Translations under genes and position numbers: made by a program
Shown here: positions 55,833 to 64,000 of the stretch, in pieces
How the letters are laid out: every line of letters starts with the position of its first letter
How positions within the stretch are numbered: the first letter of the stretch is position 1
NCBI GenBank assembly: GCA_046533895.1
Contig: JAWDOK010000001.1
Span: 1-64,000 of the forward strand
DNA from: Acidianus hospitalis
Lineage (GTDB): Archaea > Thermoproteota > Thermoprotei_A > Sulfolobales > Sulfolobaceae
Direction of reading: 5' to 3'
DNA length: 64,000 nucleotides
The notes under the pieces: generated by a model
What the model was told of the DNA's origin: nothing
Databases searched by the model: none
What the model saw: only the letters and a program-made list of their open reading frames with translations

Positions 55833-56632
55833 TGTACTTATTTGCTTACGGAACTTTAAGATACGGTTTTGAGCTTCATCATTTACTTAAAGATAGCAGA
55901 TTTGTGGGTTTAGGTTTTATAGAAGGGTACAAGATGTATGATATAGGAAATTATCCTGGTGTAGTTAGAGGAGATAGCATAGTATGGGGAGAAGTCTACG
56001 AAATAAAAGATGAATTAATAAGCCTTCTAGATGAAGTAGAAGATTATAAAGGCAGACCAGACGACTTATACATAAGAGAAAAAACTAGGGTCTATTTTGA
56101 TCAGAAAAGAAGATATTATATAGATAATGTAAATTTTTACAGGTACAATCATGGAATAGAATTTAGAGATGAGATTGAACCTGGAGATTATTCAAGGTGG
56201 GTAGGAATGCCTGTGATTGTAAACTATTTTGCGTACGCTGAAAACACAAATCCTGAGATTCTAAAGGAAAGAGGAGTTAAAGAGATATTAAAGGAGATTG
56301 AAGCTTACTTGGAAGACTATAAAATAATCTTTAATATCAAATGCAAGTACGGACTTTGTGCAAATTTGAAAGAATTTAAAGGCGGTAAAGTTTACGGATA
56401 TATATACGTGATGTTAGAAGATGAATTGAATTCATTAGATAAAGCAGAAGAACACTTAATCAAGTACGTTAGAGACGTTATAAAGGTAAAGGATAAGCAA
56501 GGGAAAGAATATTTCGCACAAGCTTACATCTCAGATTACAAAGAAGGAGAAGGAGAACCTACAGACTTTTATAAGAATTCAATAATTGAAGGTTTAAAGA
56601 GGAAATGGGATAAAATAAGTACAGGTTTATGA
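55832..56632 (+). CDS. double gamma-glutamylcyclotransferase-like protein
   Basis: Protein of 266 residues with two GGCT/AIG2-like domains. The first starts MYLFAYGTLRYGFELHHLL and has GVVRGDSIVWGEVYEI; the second, from about residue 125, starts IVNYFAYAENTNPEILKERG and includes GKVYGYIYVML and SLDKAEEHLIKYVRDVI. The first domain keeps the YGTLR loop that holds the gamma-glutamyl group. Substrate is unknown: gamma-glutamyl amines or modified peptides are handled by relatives. A C/D box sRNA candidate covers its stop codon. Confidence 0.72.
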   Translation: MYLFAYGTLRYGFELHHLLKDSRFVGLGFIEGYKMYDIGNYPGVVRGDSIVWGEVYEIKDELISLLDEVEDYKGRPDDLYIREKTRVYFDQKRRYYIDNVNFYRYNHGIEFRDEIEPGDYSRWVGMPVIVNYFAYAENTNPEILKERGVKEILKEIEAYLEDYKIIFNIKCKYGLCANLKEFKGGKVYGYIYVMLEDELNSLDKAEEHLIKYVRDVIKVKDKQGKEYFAQAYISDYKEGEGEPTDFYKNSIIEGLKRKWDKISTGL

Positions 56633-56679
56633 TGAGTGAGCCCTGAAATGATAGATGAAATTAATGAACCAGGCTGAAC
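56627..56679 (+). ncRNA. C/D box sRNA candidate at the GGCT stop
   Basis: C box ATGATGA (56629-56635) includes the stop codon. Then guide GTGAGCCCTGAA, D' box ATGA (56648-56651), spacer T, C' box AGATGA (56653-56658), a 15-base interval ending GAACCAGG, and D box CTGA (56674-56677). The alternative D' CTGA at 56643 leaves a 7-base guide. The overall size fits an archaeal C/D sRNA. Confidence 0.55.
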
Positions 56680-56713
56680 GTATATTTTTAAATATTTCAC
56701 GCAAATACTTTTT

Positions 56714-57004
56714 ATGAATAAGCTTTCTGAAGATGAAATAAGGGATAAGTTAAAAAATTTAAATAACTGGGAATATAAAGATAACAAACTAGTTAAGGAA
56801 TTCAAATTTAATACATTTGATGATTCGGTAAATTTTCTTAAATTAATACAACCAATAGCCGATAGTTTGGATCATCATCCAGATGTACATATATATTATA
56901 ATAGGGTTATCATTGAACTAACAACCCATGATGCTGGCGGTATAACTGATTTAGACTTTAAGTTAGCTGAAAAGATAGATGACCTAAGCACACATGTTAG
57001 GTAA
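56714..57004 (+). CDS. pterin-4a-carbinolamine dehydratase-like protein
   Basis: Protein of 96 residues: LNNWEYKDNKLVKEFKFNTFDDSVNFL, DSLDHHPDVHIYYNRVIIELTTHDAGGIT (as shorter pieces: DHHPDVHIYYNRV, LTTHDAGG) match the PCD/DCoH family with its His-His-x-x-His motif. In archaea without pterin-dependent hydroxylases the fold may serve in molybdopterin or folate-like chemistry. An own promoter with TATTTTTAAATATT at 56681-56694 predicts a leader of few bases. It overlaps the next gene by 8 bp. Confidence 0.9.
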   Translation: MNKLSEDEIRDKLKNLNNWEYKDNKLVKEFKFNTFDDSVNFLKLIQPIADSLDHHPDVHIYYNRVIIELTTHDAGGITDLDFKLAEKIDDLSTHVR

Positions 57005-57323
57005 ATTCTAAGCTGTTCTTTATCCTATCTAAAATCTTCTGAAGTCTTTTCTCTTCCTCTCTCAATAGAGACACTTTCTTTCTAATATCCATGGAATACT
57101 CTATTTTCTGCTGTAGTTCTTCAGCATCTTTACCTAAATATTTGCTCTTTAGCTTTCCTTCCTCCCAATACCTTAAATAATAGTAAACGTGATTGCCAAT
57201 TTTTTTCTTATCTATATGTCCAGTTGGAAGTCTCTTCAATTCTTCTTCTAATTTTTCTCTTTCTTTTTGTATCTGCAAAAATTTTTCTTCAAGTTCTTTA
57301 ACCTTTTCCCATAGCATTTTCAA
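56997..57323 (-). CDS. coiled-coil hypothetical protein
   Basis: Protein of 108 residues with an N-terminal heptad helix (EKVKELEEKFLQIQKEREKLEEEL), a middle HIDKKKIGNHVYYYLRYWEEGKLKSKYLG segment (visible as NHVYYYLRY and KSKYLG) that resembles a family of archaeal DUF6788-like proteins, and a second helical part. Such proteins often sit near nucleic-acid genes; this one is next to the replication initiator, 26 bp downstream on the same strand. Confidence 0.6.
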   Translation of the reverse strand: MKMLWEKVKELEEKFLQIQKEREKLEEELKRLPTGHIDKKKIGNHVYYYLRYWEEGKLKSKYLGKDAEELQQKIEYSMDIRKKVSLLREEEKRLQKILDRIKNSLEFT

Positions 57324-57348
57324 TCACCGTATATCTGCAAAGTTTCCT

Positions 57349-58506
57349 TTAGTATTCATACCCTATTTCCTCAGCTAAATTTTCGTCTAACGCCTTCATA
57401 ATCTTTTCCCTGTCTGGCACCTCTATATACTTTCTTATACCTCCTGCTCTTCCTTTATTTAGTATCTTTATCTTTATTATTCCAAACATATCAAGCTCAG
57501 ATATTATGTCTGAGAAACGCCTATATGATAAAGGCCTTTGTTTCAATTTATTGCACAAATCCACATAAATTTTATGCGCAGTTACTACGTCTTCCGAATC
57601 TAATGAGGCTCTTAAGGCTAATTTATAATGGAATGGAAGAGATTTAATAGCTTCAACTAATCTCTCTTGCTCGTACTCAACAATTGCTCTATCTACGTGT
57701 TCTTTTCTTATTATACCTTCTCCTGAGGCTAATTGAGCTGCTCTAAATAACAGATTGACAGCTTTTCTTGCGTCTCCATGCTCTTTGGCCGAGATTGCTG
57801 CTATATATGCCAAAATTTCGTCATTATAAGTCCCTCTAAACAAGCCGTATTCTGCGTATTTACTTAATATTTCTTTTAATTGTTCTGCATCGTAAGGCTT
57901 AAAAATCACTGAGGGCCCAAGAGAAGATAATACGCGAGGCTCCATATAGTCCCTTACATTAATATCATTACTAATCATAATTACTGATATTTCAGCATCT
58001 GCCCTAAGGAGCTGATATAGAACTATATCTCCATCCCTTCTTTTAACTAAAGTATCTACTTCGTCTAAATATACTATAGCTTTCTTACCCTCAACGGCAT
58101 TTTTTATTTTTTCTATATATTCTCCTAAATTTATGCCATGCTTCGGAACAATATCATTTGTTAGTTTCTCGGCTAGTACAGACAATACTGCCTGAGGAGT
58201 ACCTCCAACTTCCCTACAATTTACATATGCTTGTATTACGTTCTTGTAATCCTCATCCTCTTTTTTTACTTCTTCTATCTCATTTAATATATATCTCACA
58301 ACAAAAGTTTTACCTGTACCAGTAAGCCCCAAGAATAAATTGGAAAATCTTACGTCGTTTTTAACGAAATATCTAATAGATATTGCTGTCTCTTTTATTA
58401 TATCTTCTCTATAAGGTATTTCAGTAAAGACCGAAATAGGGTCTATGAAAACCTTAGGATTTTTTATGACCTCTCCTTTTCCGCCCTTTAATGTCTCTCG
58501 AATCAC
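57349..58506 (-). CDS. Orc1/Cdc6-type initiator (Cdc6-3-like)
   Basis: AAA+ initiator of 385 residues. Walker A is GLTGTGKT (60-67), Walker B IVYLDEVD (144-151), sensor 1 in VIMISND, sensor 2 in KEHGDARKAV; the last 90 residues are the winged helix (RASLDSEDVV..., LSYRRFSDIISELDMFGI). Strings such as FIDPISVF, REDII and KNDVRFSNLFLGLTG look like Cdc6-3 of Sulfolobus from memory. Start is GTG 58506. Adjacent is a non-coding region with repeats, as expected for an initiator beside its origin. Confidence 0.92.
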   Translation of the reverse strand: MIRETLKGGKGEVIKNPKVFIDPISVFTEIPYREDIIKETAISIRYFVKNDVRFSNLFLGLTGTGKTFVVRYILNEIEEVKKEDEDYKNVIQAYVNCREVGGTPQAVLSVLAEKLTNDIVPKHGINLGEYIEKIKNAVEGKKAIVYLDEVDTLVKRRDGDIVLYQLLRADAEISVIMISNDINVRDYMEPRVLSSLGPSVIFKPYDAEQLKEILSKYAEYGLFRGTYNDEILAYIAAISAKEHGDARKAVNLLFRAAQLASGEGIIRKEHVDRAIVEYEQERLVEAIKSLPFHYKLALRASLDSEDVVTAHKIYVDLCNKLKQRPLSYRRFSDIISELDMFGIIKIKILNKGRAGGIRKYIEVPDREKIMKALDENLAEEIGYEY

Positions 58507-58938
58507 ATTGTTTCATTCGTTTCATTAGTTAAATGTTGTTTCAAATATTACTTATAGTAGTACCAGGTTTTGGCCTGGAATAGTATTACACGATAATTAA
58601 CTCCCCGGTTTTACTGTATAAAAGAAGAGTTTCATCTATACATTTCCCCTAAACTTTATTCAATCTATTATTTTCTCTATTCAGCGTTAATAGTGATCAC
58701 GTTAATAATACCTAAAGTCGTGTATTACAACTTAAAACATAGAGACAGAGTAAAAATGCAGAGTTTCAAAGAGAAGAAATAGAGCAAGTAAAAATTACGG
58801 TTTGTATAAATTAAAAGGTTAACATTGGCCTTACTATATGAGCGTGAAAATAATTTCGTTGGAAATTTGGACTCTGTGTGGAAAGATTGGGGTAATGTGA
58901 TACTTGAAACCCTTCTTTTATACAGTAAAACCGGGGAG
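58507..58938. other. candidate replication origin (oriC2-like), non-coding 432 bp
   Basis: No gene is found in this stretch between the Cdc6-3-like gene and icd. It holds a 37 bp inverted repeat (58597-58633 and 58906-58942, one mismatch), six GTTTCA/TGAAAC hexamers (58510, 58519, 58538, 58629, 58763, 58905), a short hairpin CCAGG-TTTTGG-CCTGG at 58563-58578 and AT-rich DNA between the arms. Each arm includes TGTATAAAAG, facing inward. The site fits an origin recognised by the adjacent initiator, as oriC2 beside cdc6-3 in Sulfolobus. The role of these sequences is inferred. Confidence 0.65.
58597..58633 (+). repeat. left arm of 37 bp inverted repeat
   Basis: The sequence from 58597 to 58633 starts TTAACTCCCCGG and ends GAAGAGTTTC. 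Its complement recurs at 58906-58942 with one mismatch (A/G). The arms are 272 bp apart; the arm carries a TATA-like CTGTATAAAAG reading rightward. Confidence 0.9.
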
Positions 58939-58942
58939 TTAA
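58906..58942 (-). repeat. right arm of 37 bp inverted repeat
   Basis: Inverse copy of 58597-58633. The outer end reaches 58942 and overlaps the icd stop codon (58939-58941), so icd transcription ends within or beyond it. Its TATA-like sequence reads leftward, toward the centre of the region. Confidence 0.9.
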
Positions 58943-60189
58943 ACTAACGTTTCCATTATATTTAAGAGTTCTTGAGTGTATTCTGTAGTAGACAACGGTT
59001 TTACATTCATATACCTTGCAAGATCTTGAGTAACTTTCTTCTGTTTTATTGCTTCTACAATTGCTTTATCTATGAGATCGGCCGCTTCTATCCACCCCAT
59101 GAATCTTAACATTAGCTCTCCACCTCTTATCATTCCTGTAGGGTTAGCAACATTTTTCCCAGCGTATTTAGGAGCTGTTCCATGTACTGCTTCAAACATA
59201 CCTGCGTTGTCACCTACGTTAGCTCCACCAAGCATGCCTATATTACCTATTAACGCACCTGCAGCGTCTGAAATATAGTCTCCATTCACATTAGGAGCAA
59301 GGATTATGTCATAATCTTCAGGCCTAGTAATAATTTGTTGGAACATATTGTCCGCTATTCTATCGTTAATAAGTATTTTGCCGTCTGGAATTTTCCCTCC
59401 ATATTTAGTTGTAACCTCCTCTTCTGTAACTATAAAATCTCTAAACTCGTTAATTGCTGTTTCATAAGCCCATTCTCTGAAAGCTCCTTCCGTATATTTC
59501 ATTACATTGCCTTTGTGCATGATGGTTATTCTCTTTCTGGAATCTTGTAGTGCGTATTTTATTGCCATTCTAGTAATTCTTTGAGTTTTGAACTTACTAA
59601 TTATTTTAAATCCTATTCCTGTATCATCTTCAACATCAACTTTTAGTTCTTCTCTTATAAATTTTCTAATTTTTTCTGCTTCTGGAGAATTATACGGATA
59701 TTCTATTCCTCTATATAAATCATCTGTATTTTCTCTAAATATTATCATATTCACTCTTTCAGGATTTTTTATAGGGCTTTCTAGTCCTTCTATGTATTTT
59801 ACTGGTCTTATATTGGCATAAAGGTCAAGCATTATTCTTATTGCAACATTAACCGATTTCCAACCTTTACCTATGGGTGTTTCCATAGGACCTTTTAATA
59901 CGACTCTGTATTCTTTTAACATGTCCTGTGTATCTTTTGGAAATCTATCTCCAACCAGTTGAGCAGCTTTATTTCCAGCCAGAACTTCTACCCATTTAAT
60001 TTCTCTATTATCTTTATATTTTAGTTCTACAGCCTTATTTATTACATCAATTGTTGATTTTACGATTTCTGGACCTATTCCATCGCCTTCAATATACAAA
60101 ATAATAGGCTTATTTGGGGTAATCCATTTGCCATCTTTAAATTGAATTTTCTCTCCGTCTTCTGGTATTTTGTACATCTCTCTTAACAT
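58939..60189 (-). CDS. icd: isocitrate dehydrogenase (NADP-type)
   Basis: Enzyme of 416 residues of the isocitrate/isopropylmalate dehydrogenase family. Signature strings are YIEGDGIGPEIVKST, IFRENTDDLYRGIEYP, IMHKGNVMKYTEGAFREW and the dinucleotide region AVHGTAPKYAGKNVANPTGM, with GDYISDAAGALIGNIGMLGGAN carrying the metal Asp. Length and N-terminal extension suit Icd rather than LeuB. It supplies 2-oxoglutarate and NADPH in the TCA cycle. It starts 13 bp after the SRPBCC-like gene and may share its transcript. Confidence 0.95.
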   Translation of the reverse strand: MLREMYKIPEDGEKIQFKDGKWITPNKPIILYIEGDGIGPEIVKSTIDVINKAVELKYKDNREIKWVEVLAGNKAAQLVGDRFPKDTQDMLKEYRVVLKGPMETPIGKGWKSVNVAIRIMLDLYANIRPVKYIEGLESPIKNPERVNMIIFRENTDDLYRGIEYPYNSPEAEKIRKFIREELKVDVEDDTGIGFKIISKFKTQRITRMAIKYALQDSRKRITIMHKGNVMKYTEGAFREWAYETAINEFRDFIVTEEEVTTKYGGKIPDGKILINDRIADNMFQQIITRPEDYDIILAPNVNGDYISDAAGALIGNIGMLGGANVGDNAGMFEAVHGTAPKYAGKNVANPTGMIRGGELMLRFMGWIEAADLIDKAIVEAIKQKKVTQDLARYMNVKPLSTTEYTQELLNIMETLV

Positions 60190-60202
60190 TAACTTAATGT
60201 TT

Positions 60203-60859
60203 TTATTCTTTTTTCTTCATTACAAACTTCATTCCAGACTTTATGTTTTCTACACTACCCTTTTCTTTTATAAGATTACCTTTATCAAAAAGGAACTTCA
60301 TACTATTTCTATCAGAGCCTATTATGAGTGCTATTTCTGAATTTATACTTTCCATAACAGCCTTATTAATTAGCATGTCAAATTGATCATCAGTTTTTAT
60401 AATACCAGATAATATCGTCTTCATTTGATTTAGTATATTATCAAATTCGATATCAGAAACTTCTTCTTTATTATTTTGATCAATTTCATCCTTAACTTTA
60501 TTGTAGAACCTTCTTGATTCTATTTTGATCAATTTTTCTAAAGGTCCTTTATAGTAGAAAATTATCTTAACTTTGGTTAAGTTAGTATTTCCTTGTAAAG
60601 GCTCAAATATATGGTCTAATTTGCCCATTATTCTAGGTTGTTCACTCCTAGATATAATATAACTGATTCTGTTTTTTGCCAAAATTCTTTTTACGTTAAT
60701 TTTTATATTTAAGATCCAACCAACGCTAACAATAAATTCATTATCAGATATTTGTGAAATACTCTTAAATAATGGTATAAATTTTATTATATTTGATGGA
60801 TTACTGAAAAAGTCATAAGCATTAAAACTTGGTAATAATAATGTGAACTCCTCTTCCAT
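60203..60859 (-). CDS. SRPBCC-like domain protein
   Basis: Protein of 218 residues. The N-terminal 130 residues (FTLLLPSFNAYDFFSNPSNIIKFIPLFKSI, WILNIKINVKRILAKNRISYIISRSE, VKIIFYYKGPLEK, given as strings) suggest the SRPBCC/START-like ligand fold seen in CoxG-type proteins. The C-terminal 85 residues are helical and Lys/Asp-rich, of unknown type. It is upstream of icd on the same strand. Ligand and function are not visible. Confidence 0.55.
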   Translation of the reverse strand: MEEEFTLLLPSFNAYDFFSNPSNIIKFIPLFKSISQISDNEFIVSVGWILNIKINVKRILAKNRISYIISRSEQPRIMGKLDHIFEPLQGNTNLTKVKIIFYYKGPLEKLIKIESRRFYNKVKDEIDQNNKEEVSDIEFDNILNQMKTILSGIIKTDDQFDMLINKAVMESINSEIALIIGSDRNSMKFLFDKGNLIKEKGSVENIKSGMKFVMKKKE

Positions 60860-60939
60860 AATTATAAAGTATTACTTAAAAATAAAATACTTTTAGGTGT
60901 CATGAAAAAGTTTTTGAGTCCTAGCCAACAAGTATAATT

Positions 60940-63900
60940 ATGTTAAAGACACTAGTAATAATGGCAATTTTAATAACACTGTTGATTCCATTCTATTCTC
61001 CTAGTAATACAAGTAATTATCATAATTTACAGGAATTAAATCCTAACTGTATTGTTTCAGTAGTTATAGTAGAACAGCCTAAAAATTTAGCAAAATTACA
61101 ATTAGATATAGAAAATCATATTATTCTTAACAAGACTTGCGTGTATAAACTTTTCATTCCTAATAATGAAATTATAAAAGCAATAGCATACTTAACACAA
61201 TTTGGAATACAAACTTCAGTATATATGAATGTAATACTAGCTACTGGCAAAGTATGTAGTTTTGAAAAAGCGCTCAATGGTAAGTTTTACGTAATTAATT
61301 TTCATGATATAAAATTCTACGAATTCTTTGGAGACCCACCGCTATCTATAGGTAATGCTTTAGTATTTTCAACTAATATTACTTCTCAGATTTTACAAAA
61401 GCCTAATACTTTATATAATTATTCTCAAGCGATAGCTTATAATGTGATTCATCCTTGTATATTAAGAGAAGCCTATAATGTAACACTCTTATATTCTCGA
61501 GGAATTATGGGTAATGGAACAAATATTGGAATAATAGACTTTTGTGGAGATCCATATATTTATCAACAATTAATATGTTTTGATAAGAAGTTCAATATAC
61601 AAAATCCCCCTAGATTTATTGTATGTCCTATAGGGCCATATAATCCCAATCAAGGTATTGAAAGCGGTTGGGCTTTGGAAATTTCCTTAGATGTAGAATA
61701 TTCTCATTCTATAGCCCCAGCCGCAGGGATGATACTTTATGTTGCTAATCCAAACGTTCCATTACCTGCAATAATAGCTTTTGTTGATCAACAAGATAAA
61801 GTAAGCGTTGTATCACAAAGCTTTGGGATTCCAGAAATATATTTTGATCTAGGTTTAATACCATTATCTTACTTACAATCATTAACCTACGAATATTGGT
61901 TAGGCGAAGTTGAAGGAATAACTTTTGTTGCAGCAAGCGGAGATTATGGAGGAAATGGATATAACTTTTTCTTATCTCCACAAGGTGGATTATTGATTCC
62001 AGCGAGTGACCCATATGTTTTAGCAGTAGGTGGTTCTACCTTATATTATTCATGTAACAAAACAATCCAAGAGGCATGGAGTGGAGAAAGCATATATGGC
62101 GCATCTACTGGTGGCTTTAGCAGTGTCTTTCCATCTCCTTGGTATCAAGGAGTTAAGGGATTTAGAGAAGTGCCAGATGTTATAGCTGATGCTAATCCAT
62201 ATACTGGAGTACCAGTAATATATTACTATGGAGAAGAGTATTTAATTGGTGGCACTTCAGTAGCTTCACCAATTGTTGCTGGAATAATAGATTTAGCAAC
62301 TCAAGTTCATGGTAAATTTGGCTTTATAAATCCTTTAATTTATAGTCTAAAAGGAACTAAAGCACTTGAGCAAGTAACTTTTGGATATAATACGCCATAT
62401 TATATTAAAAACAATTCTTATAATCCGGTTTCTGGACTTGGGTACATAAATGCTGGATGCTTTGTTTCATTAATAAGAAATGAGAGTACAATTAGTGTTG
62501 CAGTTTCTAATATTACGTATAATGATGGTCAACTAGTTAAGGTTATAGTAAAGGCCTCTCCTTTAGTTCCAGTTACAGGGTACGTTTATAATGGAAGTAA
62601 TATCCTAGAGAAATTCCCTCTAGTTTATAACGGTACTTATTGGATAGGTTACTTTACAGCTAAAGGCAGTGGTATTCAAGAAGTAGTAGTGACTCAAGGC
62701 AACGATAAAGCTGGAACTTATATACTTGTTGGATTGCAAGCTATGTTCTTATGCCCTCAAGTAGCACTTTATCCTAGTCCTATTGGAATAAAGGTAATAG
62801 CTGAACTATTATATACTAATGGTTCAGCCGCTAAAGCTAATGGAGTTTTTACTGCGTTTTTATATCAATATAATATAACTACGTGTACGTTTGAAATAAT
62901 TAATAAAACTAATCTATCAGCCGAAAATCTTATACAAGGATATTTATACATAATAGTTAATAACGGATCTTATATTTATGGATGCTTTGCTCCAACAACA
63001 CCTTTTGGCGGTATTTACATTATAAGGATAAGTTGTGTATTTGGATTTTCTGAGTTTGTTGAAGGAATTTATTTAATTCCTTATATTATACCAGCTGCAT
63101 TCACTGAGCCAGTTTCTATAGCAGATGGATGTAATTTTACCATAGGCATAGCACTGCTCTCTCTTGTAGCTCCAAACGTTACAGTAAAACTCTATAATGC
63201 AGATAATCAATTAGTTTATTCTTTTTCTATAAACGCGATAAGTTATGCAAATTCAATATTCTATGTGGGTGAAATTTCGCTTCCACATAATATATCTAGA
63301 GGCTATTATAAAATAGTTTCAGTAGCAAATTATAATTCTACTGATCATATGGTCTATGGTGAGGGATTTACACAAGTTTATATATCGTCCTGCACTTTAA
63401 GGGTAATAGTAACTACAATACCTAGCGGTAATATATATGAGAATGAAACTCTAAGTATAATAGCTTCTGTAACATATGAAAATGGAACTAATGTAAATTT
63501 TGGAACATTTAATGCAGTAATTATTCCCTCTTATATGAAAGATAATTTCGATTCTTTAGATTTAGAGTTTTCAGTACCACTATATTATGCTAAAGGAGAA
63601 TGGTTTGGTAAAGTTACTACACCATGTGAAAAATCTAATCCCTTAGGTCTTTCTGCAGAAGGACTTAGTGGTGAGTGGTGTATATATGTTTATGGTACTT
63701 CATATAATGGAATTCCAATATCTTTCCCAACAACTTTAAGTTATTCTACACTTAATATTATACCTAGTATACCAAATGATCAATTTATACTATTACCGTA
63801 CACATTTATTAAGGACTTTAATGGAACATTAATGAAAGACGCTTACATATGTAATGCTGTCATAATAAACCATAATGCTACTTTAGTTAATTCAATTATA

Positions 63901-64000
63901 AAGAATTTAACAATAATAAATGGTTCCGTGTATTTAATTAATAGTCGCATATGCTCTTACAAAACAATTAATGGGAAAGTATTAAACGAAAATGCTACAA
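60940..64000 (+). CDS. sedolisin-family (S53) protease, 3' partial
   Basis: Extracellular acid serine-carboxyl protease of at least 1020 residues, open to the window end. A signal peptide (MAILITLLIPFYS) starts at ATG 60940. The catalytic set is Glu247 and Asp251 (GWALEISLDVEYS), Asp335 (AASGDYGG) and Ser440 (GGTSVASP), matching sedolisin spacing. Residues about 20-190 act as the propeptide. After about 520 there are many beta-rich repeats of about 100-130 residues with NGT/NIS-type sequons, typical of giant surface proteases in Sulfolobales. A TATA-like AGTTTTTGAG near 60909-60918 places transcription start at the ATG. Confidence 0.88.
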   Translation, partial: MLKTLVIMAILITLLIPFYSPSNTSNYHNLQELNPNCIVSVVIVEQPKNLAKLQLDIENHIILNKTCVYKLFIPNNEIIKAIAYLTQFGIQTSVYMNVILATGKVCSFEKALNGKFYVINFHDIKFYEFFGDPPLSIGNALVFSTNITSQILQKPNTLYNYSQAIAYNVIHPCILREAYNVTLLYSRGIMGNGTNIGIIDFCGDPYIYQQLICFDKKFNIQNPPRFIVCPIGPYNPNQGIESGWALEISLDVEYSHSIAPAAGMILYVANPNVPLPAIIAFVDQQDKVSVVSQSFGIPEIYFDLGLIPLSYLQSLTYEYWLGEVEGITFVAASGDYGGNGYNFFLSPQGGLLIPASDPYVLAVGGSTLYYSCNKTIQEAWSGESIYGASTGGFSSVFPSPWYQGVKGFREVPDVIADANPYTGVPVIYYYGEEYLIGGTSVASPIVAGIIDLATQVHGKFGFINPLIYSLKGTKALEQVTFGYNTPYYIKNNSYNPVSGLGYINAGCFVSLIRNESTISVAVSNITYNDGQLVKVIVKASPLVPVTGYVYNGSNILEKFPLVYNGTYWIGYFTAKGSGIQEVVVTQGNDKAGTYILVGLQAMFLCPQVALYPSPIGIKVIAELLYTNGSAAKANGVFTAFLYQYNITTCTFEIINKTNLSAENLIQGYLYIIVNNGSYIYGCFAPTTPFGGIYIIRISCVFGFSEFVEGIYLIPYIIPAAFTEPVSIADGCNFTIGIALLSLVAPNVTVKLYNADNQLVYSFSINAISYANSIFYVGEISLPHNISRGYYKIVSVANYNSTDHMVYGEGFTQVYISSCTLRVIVTTIPSGNIYENETLSIIASVTYENGTNVNFGTFNAVIIPSYMKDNFDSLDLEFSVPLYYAKGEWFGKVTTPCEKSNPLGLSAEGLSGEWCIYVYGTSYNGIPISFPTTLSYSTLNIIPSIPNDQFILLPYTFIKDFNGTLMKDAYICNAVIINHNATLVNSIIKNLTIINGSVYLINSRICSYKTINGKVLNENAT

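Overview
The window reads as chromosomal DNA of a thermoacidophilic crenarchaeon of the order Sulfolobales. The evidence is a low GC content, dense genes with many 1-4 bp overlaps, leaderless starts placed about 26 bp after TATA boxes, and typical lineage genes: segAB, an Orc1/Cdc6-3-type initiator, a DoxB/FoxA-type heme-copper oxidase, TreT, a thermopsin-like protease, a sedolisin, and several C/D box sRNAs. A FoxG/NapH-like polyferredoxin fits an iron- or sulfur-oxidising genus such as Acidianus, but the genus is only a guess. I saw no tRNA, rRNA, CRISPR array, insertion sequence or transposase.

Layout. 0-10 kb: a cut-off DUF1998 helicase, a glycosyltransferase, a FAD/Fe-S oxidoreductase, MoaB, small conserved proteins, two PD-(D/E)xK-like nucleases around a dolichol-kinase-like membrane protein, and a clear C/D box sRNA. 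10-21 kb: PurT, an HDAC-fold amidohydrolase, a CBS-HPF fusion, a nitrilase, a ferritin-VIT protein, the segAB chromosome-segregation cassette, an SQR-like flavoprotein with a divergent PadR regulator, ThiN, and an overlapping trio (DUF1614, CobY-like, AIR-synthase-like). 21-30 kb: an ABC-2 exporter, a crotonase, a solitary terminal oxidase subunit I, trehalose synthase TreT with its DUF5752 partner, and an RNA m5C methyltransferase.

30-38 kb is the most unusual part. It is a six-gene same-strand block: a TGT-like base transglycosylase, an overlapping DUF5591 (archaeosine-synthase core) protein, a HerA-type translocase, a 1011-residue P-loop ATPase, a coiled-coil protein and a NurA-type nuclease. 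The last four overlap by 4-14 bp. This joins a guanine-exchange/7-deazaguanine chemistry to a DNA-translocation and cutting machine, which suggests an undescribed DNA-modification, defence or repair system. C/D box sRNAs lie at both ends of the block.

38-57 kb: a DUF255 thioredoxin-like protein, SDR, TenA, a GT21-like glycosyltransferase, a radical SAM-SPASM enzyme with an odd PLD-like membrane protein, an M1 aminopeptidase, a FoxG-like polyferredoxin, a rhodanese, a stomatin/thermopsin/NfeD membrane group and a double gamma-glutamylcyclotransferase. 57-64 kb: an Orc1/Cdc6-3-type initiator beside a 432 bp non-coding region with a 37 bp inverted repeat and six GTTTCA elements (candidate replication origin), then isocitrate dehydrogenase, an SRPBCC-like protein and a large sedolisin cut by the window end.

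Six C/D box sRNA candidates were found by eye (four strong or good, two fair). Five of them overlap or abut the 3' end of a protein gene. Family names come from recognised motifs and memory; no database search was possible.
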